Origin: Aureispira sp964445645
GTDB taxonomy: Bacteria; Bacteroidota; Bacteroidia; Chitinophagales; Saprospiraceae
Assembly (NCBI GenBank): GCA_964445645.1
Contig: CAYULH010000087.1
Span: 1-22,618 of the forward strand
DNA length: 22,618 nucleotides
Direction: 5' to 3'
Part shown: in pieces, positions 8,692 to 16,730 of the stretch
How the letters are laid out: every line of letters begins with the position of its first letter
Numbering within the stretch: position 1 is the first letter of the stretch
The notes under the pieces: generated by a model
Database searches by the model: none
What the model was told of the DNA's origin: nothing
The model's input: only the letters and a program-made list of their open reading frames with translations
Position numbers and translations under genes: made by a program

Positions 8692-9084
8692 AGCAATATT
8701 TTTTACCATTTATTTAAATCTAAAAATAAGGCCACATACAACTGATTATCAGCAAAATAAAGCTTTTTATTTTTATTTGAATAAAAAATATCATGCTCTT
8801 TTCTGCAATGCAGTTAGCAAAATTGGCTCGCTTTTTATTTATAAGTAAAATAAGCCTCTGCAAGTAACGTTATTAGAATAGCCTCAAAATTATTGGACAA
8901 AATAATAGTGAGTCCTTGACAGAATTTTTATATTACGGGCTGCTAAGTACATATACAAGCATTGAAGCACTAAATTGCTATTATAAGTAGTCTCTAAGAA
9001 GTCATTGTATTATATAATCATTGTCTTTTGCACCTACTTAAAATTATATCCTAATCATTTTTGGACCATCCAACTAACAACACT
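8692..9084. other. AT-rich intergenic region, 393 bp
   Basis: No reading frame of credible length, RNA gene or strong hairpin is visible. It should contain the promoter of exbB. A CATTTTTG at 9056-9063 resembles a -7 box, but the nearest TTTG (9027-9030) is 25 bp upstream, which is too far for a good match. Confidence 0.5.
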
Positions 9085-9783
9085 ATGATTTTCAATCCTT
9101 TGTTTCTATTTCAAGATGATATTCCAGTTGATTCTACAGCCTTAGAGGGCACAACAGAAAGCTTTTCACTTATTGGAGTAGTGGCGCAAGGTGGTACAAT
9201 CGGGGTAACGATTGCTATCATCCTGTTATTTTTGTCGGTACTCGCTATTTATATTCTCATTGAGCGATATTTGACCATCAAACGTGCAGGAGAAGTAGAT
9301 GATAACTTTATGAATTCTATTCGGGGGTATGTACAGAGTGGCGATATTAAATCGGCCATCAATTTGTGCAATACGGCCGATACGCCTGTAGCTCGTTTGG
9401 TAAGCAAAGGTTTGCAGAGAATTGGTAAGCCACTAGAAGATATTAATACGGCCGTACAGAATGTAGGTAACTTGGAAATTTACAAATTGGAAAAACGTCT
9501 TTCGCTGTTGGCTACTATTTCGGGTGCTGCCCCTATGATTGGGTTCTTGGGAACGGTAACAGGTATGATTTTGTCGTTTATGAACATGGCCGACGGAGAT
9601 GTAAGCCCTGCTTCTTTGGCCGGTGGTATTTATCAAGCCTTGATTACTACAGCATTTGGTTTGGTGGTGGGTATTATTGCTTTTATTGGTTACAATACCT
9701 TGATTGCTCAAATGGATCGTGTTGTATTTAAGATGGAGGCGGCCACGGTAGAGTTCTTAGATTTGTTGCAAGAACCAGCTTAG
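9085..9783 (+). CDS. exbB: MotA/TolQ/ExbB proton channel family protein
   Basis: The 232-residue inner-membrane protein has three membrane segments (about residues 38-58, 141-163 and 184-204) and the family signature around GAAPMIGFLGTVTGMI, followed by GIYQALITTAFGLVVGI. Together with ExbD-type partners it forms the proton-driven motor that energises TonB-dependent outer-membrane transport or a Tol-like system. A TTG at 9061 would add eight residues, but the ATG at 9085 gives the more usual N-terminus. Two exbD-type genes follow directly on the same strand (88 bp, then 12 bp). No tonB gene follows within the window, so the name exbB rather than tolQ rests on general Bacteroidota practice. 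Confidence 0.88.
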   Translation: MIFNPLFLFQDDIPVDSTALEGTTESFSLIGVVAQGGTIGVTIAIILLFLSVLAIYILIERYLTIKRAGEVDDNFMNSIRGYVQSGDIKSAINLCNTADTPVARLVSKGLQRIGKPLEDINTAVQNVGNLEIYKLEKRLSLLATISGAAPMIGFLGTVTGMILSFMNMADGDVSPASLAGGIYQALITTAFGLVVGIIAFIGYNTLIAQMDRVVFKMEAATVEFLDLLQEPA

Positions 9784-9870
9784 TATCAACCAACCACTAT
9801 TGTCTTCACCCAAAGGCTGTTGTTTTTGTTTTTTTGTAAGAACAAATTACGTCTTTGTTAATTCATTATC

Positions 9871-10296
9871 ATGGGATTAAAAAAGCGCAATAAATTCAAT
9901 GCAGAATTTAATATGTCGTCTTTAACGGATATTATTTTCTTGCTGCTTATCTTTTTTATGTTAACCTCTAGCTTAACGAGTCCAAACACCCAGCACTTGG
10001 ATCGTCCCAAGTCTAATAGCACTACGCCTTCGCCTCAGAATGTAGCCTTGTCTATTACACCTGATGGGAAATATTTTGTAGATGCTGATGAAGTGACACG
10101 GGATCAATTGGAGCAAAAACTATTGGAGGCCATCAATAAAGAGCGTCAAAAAAACCGAGAGAAGAATATAGATACAGAGGTAACAGTAGTACTCAATGTA
10201 GAAATGACAGAGACAACGGGCACTATTGTAGAATACATGAAAATGAGCAATAAATTGGGTGTACGTCTAATTTTGGCAACTGAAGCAAATACCTAA
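9871..10296 (+). CDS. exbD: ExbD/TolR family biopolymer transport protein, copy 1
   Basis: A 141-residue protein with a short cytoplasmic N-terminus, a single membrane helix (about residues 18-36) and a periplasmic domain ending in the typical VRLILATE-like strand. The helix carries Asp20 in the motif SLTDIIFLLLIFFMLTSS, corresponding to the essential proton-carrying Asp of ExbD/TolR. It follows exbB and precedes a paralogue, so the three probably form one operon and one motor complex. The periplasmic segment has a Lys/Arg/Glu-rich insertion (KERQKNREKN) that the second copy lacks. The start codon follows the sequence ATTATC. Confidence 0.9.
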   Translation: MGLKKRNKFNAEFNMSSLTDIIFLLLIFFMLTSSLTSPNTQHLDRPKSNSTTPSPQNVALSITPDGKYFVDADEVTRDQLEQKLLEAINKERQKNREKNIDTEVTVVLNVEMTETTGTIVEYMKMSNKLGVRLILATEANT

Positions 10297-10308
10297 AAAC
10301 AATTAGTC

Positions 10309-10725
10309 ATGGGATTAAAGAAATCAAGTAAGCCTTCCGCAGAATTTAATATGTCGTCTTTGACAGATATTATTTTCTTGCTGCTCATCTTTTTTATGCT
10401 AACGTCTAGCATGGTGAGTCCGACAGCCATCAACTTAAAATTGCCCAACTCTAGCAAGGACACCCGAAAAAATAAAAAGGTAACGGGCCCTATCAAGTTG
10501 GATATTAACAAACGAAAGGAATATACTATCAATGGCCGCCGCTTGGCAGAAGATGCTGTGCGTGCCAAAATGGTGAGTATTGTCAGCAATGACCGTAGAA
10601 AACCCGAGGATATTGTTGTTATTCTTTCGATACATGAGAAAGTAGATGCACAAACCTTGGTTACCAATGTGGATTTGCTCAATGACTTGGGCGTAAAAAT
10701 GATTTTGGCGACTCAATTAAAATAG
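10309..10725 (+). CDS. exbD: ExbD/TolR family biopolymer transport protein, copy 2
   Basis: A 138-residue paralogue of the preceding gene, 12 bp downstream. It has the same N-terminal pattern MGLKK, AEFNMSSLTDIIF and LLLIFFMLTSS, including the membrane Asp20, while the periplasmic domain has diverged (for example RRLAEDAVRAKMVSIV). Tandem exbD genes are usual in Bacteroidota, where both subunits may join one ExbB pentamer. I see only a weak 5-bp hairpin (GTTGC/GCAAC, 10739-10762) before the trp promoter, so read-through into the trp leader is possible. Confidence 0.9.
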   Translation: MGLKKSSKPSAEFNMSSLTDIIFLLLIFFMLTSSMVSPTAINLKLPNSSKDTRKNKKVTGPIKLDINKRKEYTINGRRLAEDAVRAKMVSIVSNDRRKPEDIVVILSIHEKVDAQTLVTNVDLLNDLGVKMILATQLK

Positions 10726-10783
10726 AACACTGCAAAATGTTGCAAAAAACTGAAAAAGCAACCTTAAAAAAGTTAATTAAAAA

Positions 10784-10815
10784 TTTGCAAGGTATTTAGA
10801 AAAATCCCACATTTG
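10784..10815 (+). promoter_or_regulatory. Promoter of the trp operon (Bacteroidota type)
   Basis: TTTG at 10784-10787 (-33 element) and CACATTTG at 10808-10815 (-7 element; consensus TAnnTTTG, one mismatch) are 20 bp apart, the expected spacing. Transcription should begin close to 10820-10824, just at or after the first ATG of the leader peptide ORF at 10821. Confidence 0.7.
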
Positions 10816-10820
10816 TAATA

Positions 10821-10916
10821 ATGAAACAAACAAACAACATATCTACTATTGGACAAATCCAAGCTCATGCCGCAATGGCGTGGTGGTGGCCTACTTCCCT
10901 TCGATGGCGAGAGTAG
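10821..10916 (+). CDS. trp operon leader peptide with WWW run
   Basis: A 31-codon ORF (MKQTNNISTI, GQIQAHAAMA, WWWPTSLRWRE) that ends in TAG at 10914-10916. Three consecutive TGG codons occupy 10881-10889 and a fourth is at 10905-10907: four Trp in 31 residues, against six in the 2463 residues of the eight downstream proteins. An in-frame ATG at 10875 would give the 13-residue form MAWWWPTSLRWRE, close in size to E. coli TrpL (14 residues) but not obviously related in sequence. Because the promoter places transcription start almost on the first ATG, the message is either nearly leaderless for the 31-residue form or uses the internal ATG with a leader of about 50 bases. Its role is to sense charged tRNA-Trp through ribosome stalling, not to act as a protein. 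Confidence 0.85.
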   Translation: MKQTNNISTIGQIQAHAAMAWWWPTSLRWRE

Positions 10917-11001
10917 CAAAGCCCCCTATATATGTATCAAAGATATGCTTAATAATATATAGAACTTGCACTTCTCTCGCAGAGGTGCAAGTTCTTTTTT
11001 T
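10891..11001 (+). promoter_or_regulatory. trp attenuator: mutually exclusive RNA hairpins
   Basis: Three pairings can be drawn. Protector (1:2): CTACT 10891-10895 with AGTAG 10912-10916, plus TTCG 10900-10903 with CGAG 10908-10911, loop ATGG. Antiterminator (2:3): GCGAGAGTAG 10907-10916 with CTTCTCTCGC 10971-10980, nine of ten pairs. Terminator (3:4): 10961-10975 with 10981-10995. A ribosome stalled on the Trp codons (10881-10889) would cover the first protector arm, free 10907-10916 and allow the antiterminator, which takes the inner 5' arm and the loop of the terminator. A ribosome reaching the stop codon at 10914-10916 would cover segment 2 and let the terminator form. Pairings were found by eye; energies were not computed. 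Confidence 0.8.
10961..11001 (+). terminator. Intrinsic terminator of the trp leader (attenuator)
   Basis: The arms AGAACTTGCACTTCT (10961-10975) and AGAGGTGCAAGTTCT (10981-10995) pair over 15 bp with one G-U, loop CTCGC, followed by seven T (10995-11001). It stands 32 bp before the trpE start and 44 bp after the leader peptide stop, so it would block the operon unless prevented from forming. Confidence 0.93.
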
Positions 11002-11033
11002 GTCTACACACCGCTTTTACCAATCCACTAATT

Positions 11034-12437
11034 ATGAGTACCATCAAACTGAATACCGTATGCAGAACACGACTGGCAGATTTGCACACGCCTGTAAGTG
11101 TTTATTTGCAATTGCGTGATAAGATTGCCCACAGTATTCTACTAGAAAGTTCAGATTACCAATCCAAAGAAAATAGCTATTCCTTTATTTGTGCCGAGCC
11201 TATTGCAGAGGTATTGCTCCAAAATCGTCGCTTGGAGTGTCATTTTCCTAATAAAGCATCGGATTACTTGGATATTCCTCCCAAAAGCAATGTTTCTAAT
11301 CTATTGCAAAACTTTTGCAATCATTTTGAATTTGAAGGATCGGAGGAGTTCCAGCGTTTTAATGGCTTGTTTGGGCACACCAATTTTGATGCGGTGCAGC
11401 ATTTTGAGACCTTGGAATTGGATGCCAACAAACGCCAACATGATCTGCCCGATTTGCGTTATGCCATTTATCGTTATGTGATTATTATCAATCATTACAC
11501 CAGCCAAATGTATCTTTTGGAGAATTTGGTAGAAGGGGAAAGCAGCCAATTGGAGCGCATCGAACAATACTTGCAAAAAGGGGCATTAACCACTTATTCC
11601 TTTGACCTTCAAGGGGAACAAAGCAGCAATTTGAGCGATGATGAATTTAGAACCTTGGTGAGCCACGGAAAAAGACACTGTGCTATTGGTGATGTTTTTC
11701 AGATTGTGTTTTCACGCCAATTTCAGCAGCCGTTTCAGGGCGATGATTTTAATGTGTATCGTGCTTTGCGCTCTATCAATCCCTCTCCTTATCTATTTTA
11801 TTTTGATTATGGCACCTACAAAATCATGGGTTCCTCTCCTGAGGCTCAATTGGTTATTCGGGACCAACAAGCCATTCTCACGCCCATTGCTGGCACTTAT
11901 CGACGCTCTGGCAACCCTCAAATAGATGCAGAACGAGCGCAAGCGCTACAAGCTGACCCCAAGGAAAATGCAGAACACGTAATGTTGGTGGATTTGGCTC
12001 GAAATGACCTCAATCGTCATACCCAAAATGTGGCCGTGGCCGAGTACAAAACCATTCATTATTACAGCCATGTGATGCACTTGGTTTCTAAGGTAGAAGG
12101 GGATTTGCCCCAAGAGGCCAACATTTTCCAAGTGTTTGGCGATACCTTTCCCGCAGGCACCTTGTCGGGCGCACCCAAATACAAAGCCTTGCAATTAATC
12201 AACCAATATGAAAATCAGAATCGTGGATTTTATGGCGGTGCTATTGGTTTTTTCAATCCTACTGGCCAACTGAATCAAGCCATTATGATTCGTTCTTTTA
12301 TGAGCAAGGATTATACGCTTTATTTCCAAGCAGGTGCGGGTATTGTGATTGATTCGGACGAAGAAAAAGAACTACAAGAAGTAAATAATAAGTTGGCTGC
12401 CTTGCAAAAAGCCTTATTCCAAGCTGTTGAATTGTAA
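11034..12437 (+). CDS. trpE: Anthranilate synthase component I
   Basis: Converts chorismate plus ammonia from TrpG to anthranilate, the first committed step of tryptophan synthesis. The 467-residue protein shows the N-terminal regulatory motif LLESS (36-40), which contains the serine region that binds feedback Trp in TrpE proteins. The chorismate-binding half carries GSSPE (266-270), TPIAGTYRR (283-291), DLARNDL (about 320-326), FPAGTLSGAPK (372-382) and the C-terminal FQAGAGIVIDSD. Length is somewhat shorter than the roughly 520 of enteric TrpE, as usual for Bacteroidota. The LLESS motif and the gene order distinguish it from PabB. First structural gene after the attenuator; it contains no Trp residue at all. 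Confidence 0.96.
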   Translation: MSTIKLNTVCRTRLADLHTPVSVYLQLRDKIAHSILLESSDYQSKENSYSFICAEPIAEVLLQNRRLECHFPNKASDYLDIPPKSNVSNLLQNFCNHFEFEGSEEFQRFNGLFGHTNFDAVQHFETLELDANKRQHDLPDLRYAIYRYVIIINHYTSQMYLLENLVEGESSQLERIEQYLQKGALTTYSFDLQGEQSSNLSDDEFRTLVSHGKRHCAIGDVFQIVFSRQFQQPFQGDDFNVYRALRSINPSPYLFYFDYGTYKIMGSSPEAQLVIRDQQAILTPIAGTYRRSGNPQIDAERAQALQADPKENAEHVMLVDLARNDLNRHTQNVAVAEYKTIHYYSHVMHLVSKVEGDLPQEANIFQVFGDTFPAGTLSGAPKYKALQLINQYENQNRGFYGGAIGFFNPTGQLNQAIMIRSFMSKDYTLYFQAGAGIVIDSDEEKELQEVNNKLAALQKALFQAVEL

Positions 12438-12450
12438 TCCCATATTTATC

Positions 12451-13047
12451 ATGAAATTATTAGTTATAGACAACTACGACTCGTTTACCTACAATCTGGT
12501 ACAATACTTACGAGAATTGCAACCGACTTCTATTGAGGTGTTTAGGAATGACCAAATTGCCTTGGAGGCTATTGAGGCTTATGATGCCATTGTGCTTTCG
12601 CCCGGTCCGGGATTGCCCGAAGAGGCAGGTTTGTTGCTGGATATTATTCGGACATACTCTGGGCGCAAACCCATTTTGGGAATTTGTTTGGGGCATCAGG
12701 CCATTGGGCAAGTATTTGGGGGGCAATTGCACAACCTTAGCAAAGTGTATCACGGCTTGGCTACGCCCATTGAGCTGTTGCAGCAAGAGGGTATTTTTGC
12801 TGGGCAAGAGTCGCCCCTCACGGTAGGCCGTTACCACTCTTGGGTGGTGGCTACACAGGGATTGCCCGAGTGTTTGGAGGTATTGGCCCAAGATGCACAA
12901 GGCCAAATCATGGCCTTCAAACACCAAGAGCATCCTACTTGGGGCTTGCAGTTTCATCCCGAATCGGTACTCACGCCCACAGGCAAGGATTTGCTTCAGA
13001 ATTTCTTAGAGCTTGCTCAGAATTTTTACACCACATTGGTTTCCTAA
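12451..13047 (+). CDS. trpG: Anthranilate synthase component II, glutamine amidotransferase
   Basis: A class I glutamine amidotransferase of 198 residues that releases ammonia from glutamine for TrpE. The N-terminus LLVIDNYDSFTYNLVQYL, the oxyanion motif SPGPG (50-54), the nucleophile Cys79 in GICLGHQAIG, and His169/Glu171 in FHPES complete the catalytic triad. The start is the ATG at 12451, 13 bp after the trpE stop; an upstream TTG at 12427 would overlap trpE and is not needed. It is not fused to TrpD. As it neighbours trpE, it is TrpG in role, though such proteins may also serve PabB. Confidence 0.95.
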   Translation: MKLLVIDNYDSFTYNLVQYLRELQPTSIEVFRNDQIALEAIEAYDAIVLSPGPGLPEEAGLLLDIIRTYSGRKPILGICLGHQAIGQVFGGQLHNLSKVYHGLATPIELLQQEGIFAGQESPLTVGRYHSWVVATQGLPECLEVLAQDAQGQIMAFKHQEHPTWGLQFHPESVLTPTGKDLLQNFLELAQNFYTTLVS

Positions 13048-13058
13048 TTTCAATTATC

Positions 13059-14048
13059 ATGAAAAAATTACTAGAAAAATTATTCCAACAGGAATATCTA
13101 GATCAAGCAACAGCCAAACAGACCTTGGTTGATATTACACAGGGGGTTTACAATCCTGCACAAATTGCTGCCTTTATCACCGTTTTTCAGATGCGCCCTA
13201 TTGCCTTGCAAGAGTTGTTGGGTTTTAGAGCTGCATTGTTAGAATTGTGTGTGCCTATTGATTTGGCCGATTTTGACAGTGTAGATTTGTGTGGCACGGG
13301 TGGAGATGGCAAAGACACCTTCAATATTTCTACCTTGGCGGCGGTGGTCGTGGCTGGGGCAGGCTACCAAGTGACCAAGCATGGCAATTATGGGGTGTCG
13401 TCTGTGTGTGGTTCTTCCAATGTATTGCAAGCGTTGGGCTATCAATTTACCAATGATGCAGAGCAATTGAAACGCCAATTGGACAAACATAATTTGTGCT
13501 TTTTGCATGCGCCATTGTTTCATCCAGCCATGAAAGCCGTGGCGAGCATTCGCCGTGAATTGGGCGTTCGCACTTTCTTTAATTTATTGGGGCCACTGGT
13601 CAATCCTGTGCAGCCCAAACAGCAATTGGTGGGTGTGGCCAATTTGGAAATTGTGCGCCTATACCAATATATTCTACAGCAAAGCCAAAAGGAATATGCT
13701 ATTGTTCATGCTTTGGATGGTTATGATGAAATTTCCTTGACAGGCGCTTTCAAGGTCATTACCCCCACACAAGAGCAATGCCTAGAGCCTGCACAAATTG
13801 GGCAACAACAACACGATGCCATTGCCTTGCAAGGCGGAAGCACCATTGAGGCAGCAGCACAAGTATTCTTAAAAATACTAGAAGGGCAAGGCAGTACTGC
13901 CCAAAATGCCGTGGTGTGTACCAATGCTGGCCTAGCTATTCAGCGTTTTCAGCCCCAACGCCCACTTACTGATTGCATTCAAGAAGCCAAAGACACCTTA
14001 TTGAGCCAAAAGGCTTTTCAAAATTTCAAACAATTAATCCAAGCATAA
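13059..14048 (+). CDS. trpD: Anthranilate phosphoribosyltransferase
   Basis: Transfers phosphoribose from PRPP to anthranilate. The 329-residue protein has the PRPP-binding motif CGTGGD (78-83) followed by GKDTFNIST, the KHGN motif (107-110) followed by YGVSSVCGSSNVLQALGY, and the later RRELGVRTFFNLLGPLVNP. The frame is open far upstream (to 12840) inside trpG, but the ATG at 13059, 11 bp after the trpG stop, gives the family N-terminus. The stop overlaps the trpC start by one base (TAATG), suggesting coupled translation. Confidence 0.95.
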   Translation: MKKLLEKLFQQEYLDQATAKQTLVDITQGVYNPAQIAAFITVFQMRPIALQELLGFRAALLELCVPIDLADFDSVDLCGTGGDGKDTFNISTLAAVVVAGAGYQVTKHGNYGVSSVCGSSNVLQALGYQFTNDAEQLKRQLDKHNLCFLHAPLFHPAMKAVASIRRELGVRTFFNLLGPLVNPVQPKQQLVGVANLEIVRLYQYILQQSQKEYAIVHALDGYDEISLTGAFKVITPTQEQCLEPAQIGQQQHDAIALQGGSTIEAAAQVFLKILEGQGSTAQNAVVCTNAGLAIQRFQPQRPLTDCIQEAKDTLLSQKAFQNFKQLIQA

Positions 14049-14866
14049 TGAGTACTATATTAGACAACATAATGGCCTACAAAAAAGAAGAGGTCGCCCA
14101 ACAAAAAACCCTTTATCCCAGCCAATTATTGGAGCAAAGCATCTACTTTGAAACGCCTACTGTTTCGTTGGTAGAATTTCTAAAACGCCCCGATAAGCAA
14201 GGCATTATTGCTGAATTCAAACGCAAATCACCCTCCAAAGGCGTTATTAATGCCTATGCCAAGGTAGAAACAGTCTCTATTGGCTACATGCAGGCTGGGG
14301 CCTCTGCCCTATCGGTGTTGACCGATCAACATTTTTTTGGGGGCAAATTGGAGGATCTTACAGAGGCTAGAAAATACAATTATGCTCCTATTCTCAATAA
14401 GAATTTTGTACTAGATGAGTACCAAATCGTACAAGCCAAATCTATAGGGGCTGATGTTATTTTGTTGATTGCAGAATGCTTGAGCAAAGCCGAAGTACAG
14501 ACCTTGGCAAAATTTGCCAAGAGTTTGGGGCTAGAGGTTTTGTTAGAATTGCACACTGTGGAGCAATTGGATAAAATTTGCCCAGAGATTGACTTGGTGG
14601 GGGTTAATAATAGAAATCTAAAAACCTTTGAAGTCAATTTAGAAAACTCACTCCATATTGCCTCCCTCTTGCCCAGCAATTTGGTCAAAGTATCGGAAAG
14701 TGGCATCAGCAATCCCGATACAGTGGTCATGCTACAAGAGCATGGTTTTGAGGGTTTCTTGATTGGAGAACACTTTATGAAGGATGCACGTCCACACCAA
14801 GCATGTGCTAAATTCATTCAACAGGTGCGCCAGAAAAGCAACAAAACATTGATCCATGAAAATTAA
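14048..14866 (+). CDS. trpC: Indole-3-glycerol phosphate synthase
   Basis: Closes the indole ring from CdRP. A 272-residue TIM barrel with EFKRKSPSKG (56-65), the catalytic-lysine strand ILNKNF (Lys118), GVNNRNL (185-191), SESGI (216-220) and GFLIGEHFM near the end. The chosen start is the ATG at 14048, sharing one base with the trpD stop; the longer open frame from 13973 lies inside trpD and has no family similarity. The gene is separate from trpF, unlike the fused enteric enzyme, and overlaps trpF by 11 bp. Confidence 0.95.
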   Translation: MSTILDNIMAYKKEEVAQQKTLYPSQLLEQSIYFETPTVSLVEFLKRPDKQGIIAEFKRKSPSKGVINAYAKVETVSIGYMQAGASALSVLTDQHFFGGKLEDLTEARKYNYAPILNKNFVLDEYQIVQAKSIGADVILLIAECLSKAEVQTLAKFAKSLGLEVLLELHTVEQLDKICPEIDLVGVNNRNLKTFEVNLENSLHIASLLPSNLVKVSESGISNPDTVVMLQEHGFEGFLIGEHFMKDARPHQACAKFIQQVRQKSNKTLIHEN

Positions 14867-15464
14867 GGTCTGTGGTTTGCGCCAAGCAGCAAACATTGCT
14901 GCGGTGGGCGCATTGCCCTTGGATTTTGTGGGCTTTATTTTTTATCCCAAATCATCGAGGTTTGTGGCCGAAAAGCCTGAAATCGTATTGCCAGCGCATG
15001 TACAACGAGTAGGGGTATTTGTCAATGCAAGTGTAGCCGAAATAGAAGAAAAAGCAAACTTGTTTGAATTGGACTACTTGCAACTGCATGGCGATGAGTC
15101 GCCCGATTTTTGTCAAGCATTGGCTCAAAAAGGGTACTCGATTATCAAGGCTTATGGCGTAGATGCTGCTTTTGATTGGGCAGTTTTGGAGGCGTACACC
15201 GCTCATTGTCAATTTTTTTTGCTCGATACCAAGGGCGCTTCTTATGGGGGCAATGGGATTCAGTTTGACTGGGATATTCTAAAACAGTATCCTTATGAAA
15301 TACCTTTTTTATTGAGTGGTGGCATTGCTCCCGATAGCGTGGAAGCCTTGCAACATTTGGATATACCACAACTGTATGGCATTGACATCAACAGTCGTTT
15401 TGAGGATGCGCCTGCCCTGAAGAATGTGCCTTTGATTCATCAATTTATAGAACAGATTAAGTAG
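14856..15464 (+). CDS. trpF: Phosphoribosylanthranilate isomerase
   Basis: Catalyses the Amadori rearrangement of phosphoribosylanthranilate to CdRP. The 202-residue barrel starts with KVCGLR, containing the general-base Cys6, and has the general-acid Asp124 in LLDT, the phosphate-binding GGNG (131-134) and LSGGI (153-157), and GIDINSRFED (175-184). Starts 11 bp before the trpC stop, so translation of the two is likely coupled. Confidence 0.95.
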   Translation: MKIKVCGLRQAANIAAVGALPLDFVGFIFYPKSSRFVAEKPEIVLPAHVQRVGVFVNASVAEIEEKANLFELDYLQLHGDESPDFCQALAQKGYSIIKAYGVDAAFDWAVLEAYTAHCQFFLLDTKGASYGGNGIQFDWDILKQYPYEIPFLLSGGIAPDSVEALQHLDIPQLYGIDINSRFEDAPALKNVPLIHQFIEQIK

Positions 15465-15503
15465 CTGACCAAAATTACTACTTACAATTTTTATAGTTTT
15501 ATT

Positions 15504-16697
15504 ATGACAACTAATAGCAATTATCAAGTCAATCCACAGGGTTATTATGGTAATTTTGGAGGGGCGTATATTCCTGAAATGCTCTATCCAAATGTAGAAG
15601 AATTGCGCCAGCAGTATCTCAATATTATGGCTCGCCCGTCTTTTCAGGAGGAATTTAATGCTTTGCTCAAGGATTATGTGGGCCGTCCCACGCCTTTGTA
15701 TTTTGCCAAGCGTTTGAGTGAGCAATTTCAAACCAATATCTATCTCAAGCGAGAAGATTTGTGCCATACGGGCGCGCACAAAATCAACAATACGATTGGG
15801 CAGATTTTGGTGGCGCAGGCATTGGGCAAAACCAGAATTATTGCCGAGACGGGCGCAGGGCAACACGGTGTAGCCACGGCTACCGTTTGCGCCTTGATGG
15901 GCTTGGAGTGCATTGTGTATATGGGGGCGGTGGATGTAGAGCGTCAAGCGCCGAATGTGGCTCGTATGAACATGCTTGGGGCCAAAGTGGTGCCGGTACA
16001 CAGCGGCAGCAAAACCCTAAAGGATGCGACCAATGAGGCCATCAGGGATTGGATCAATCACCCCAAGGACACCCATTATATCATTGGTTCGGTAGTTGGG
16101 CCTCATCCTTATCCAGATATGGTGGCCCGTTTTCAGGCGGTGATTAGTGCCGAAATACGCCAACAATTGCTAGAGCAAACAGGCCGAGCGTGTCCTGATC
16201 GGGTTATTGCTTGTGTGGGGGGCGGCAGCAATGCGGCTGGAGCCTATTATCATTTTTTGGATGAGTTGCAAGTGGAATTGGTTGCGGTGGAGGCTGCTGG
16301 ACATGGGGTGCATACGGGCAAATCGGCCGCCACGAGTATGCTTGGTACAGAGGGCATTATTCACGCCAGCAAAACCCTATTGATGCAAACAGAGGATGGG
16401 CAAATCATAGAGCCGCATTCGATTTCGGCTGGCTTGGATTATCCGGGTATTGGCCCCATGCACGCCCACCTGATTACCAGCAAAAGGGCTGTGGCCGTGG
16501 CGGTTACAGACGAAGAAGCTCTAAAAGCGGCCTATGAGTTGGCGCGTTTGGAGGGCATTTTGCCTGCCTTGGAGACGGCTCATGCTTTTGCTGCCTTGCC
16601 CAAGCTGGATTTTCAGCCCAATGAGGTGACAGTCATCAACTTGTCGGGGCGTGGGGATAAGGATTTGGCAACGTATAGGGCGCATTTGCCTGCTTAA
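15504..16697 (+). CDS. trpB: Tryptophan synthase beta chain
   Basis: PLP enzyme joining indole and serine. The 397-residue protein has the PLP lysine in HTGAHKINN (Lys93, matching E. coli Lys87), the catalytic Glu in AETGAGQHGV (Glu115), the phosphate loop GGGSNAAG (239-246), SAGLDYPGIGP and a C-terminal LSGRGDKD. It has the features of the standard TrpB1 form that works with TrpA. It is 39 bp after trpF and 33 bp before trpA. Confidence 0.97.
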   Translation: MTTNSNYQVNPQGYYGNFGGAYIPEMLYPNVEELRQQYLNIMARPSFQEEFNALLKDYVGRPTPLYFAKRLSEQFQTNIYLKREDLCHTGAHKINNTIGQILVAQALGKTRIIAETGAGQHGVATATVCALMGLECIVYMGAVDVERQAPNVARMNMLGAKVVPVHSGSKTLKDATNEAIRDWINHPKDTHYIIGSVVGPHPYPDMVARFQAVISAEIRQQLLEQTGRACPDRVIACVGGGSNAAGAYYHFLDELQVELVAVEAAGHGVHTGKSAATSMLGTEGIIHASKTLLMQTEDGQIIEPHSISAGLDYPGIGPMHAHLITSKRAVAVAVTDEEALKAAYELARLEGILPALETAHAFAALPKLDFQPNEVTVINLSGRGDKDLATYRAHLPA

Positions 16698-16730
16698 TTT
16701 TTGAAGCATTAGACTTATAACATTATAATA

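Noticed and set aside
10739..10762. Terminator after the second exbD
   Set aside because: A 5-bp stem with a 14-base loop and no T-run; not credible as a terminator.
12840..13058. Long N-terminal extension of TrpD inside trpG
   Set aside because: The extension is the +1 reading of trpG and has no family similarity; the ATG at 13059 gives the normal TrpD start.
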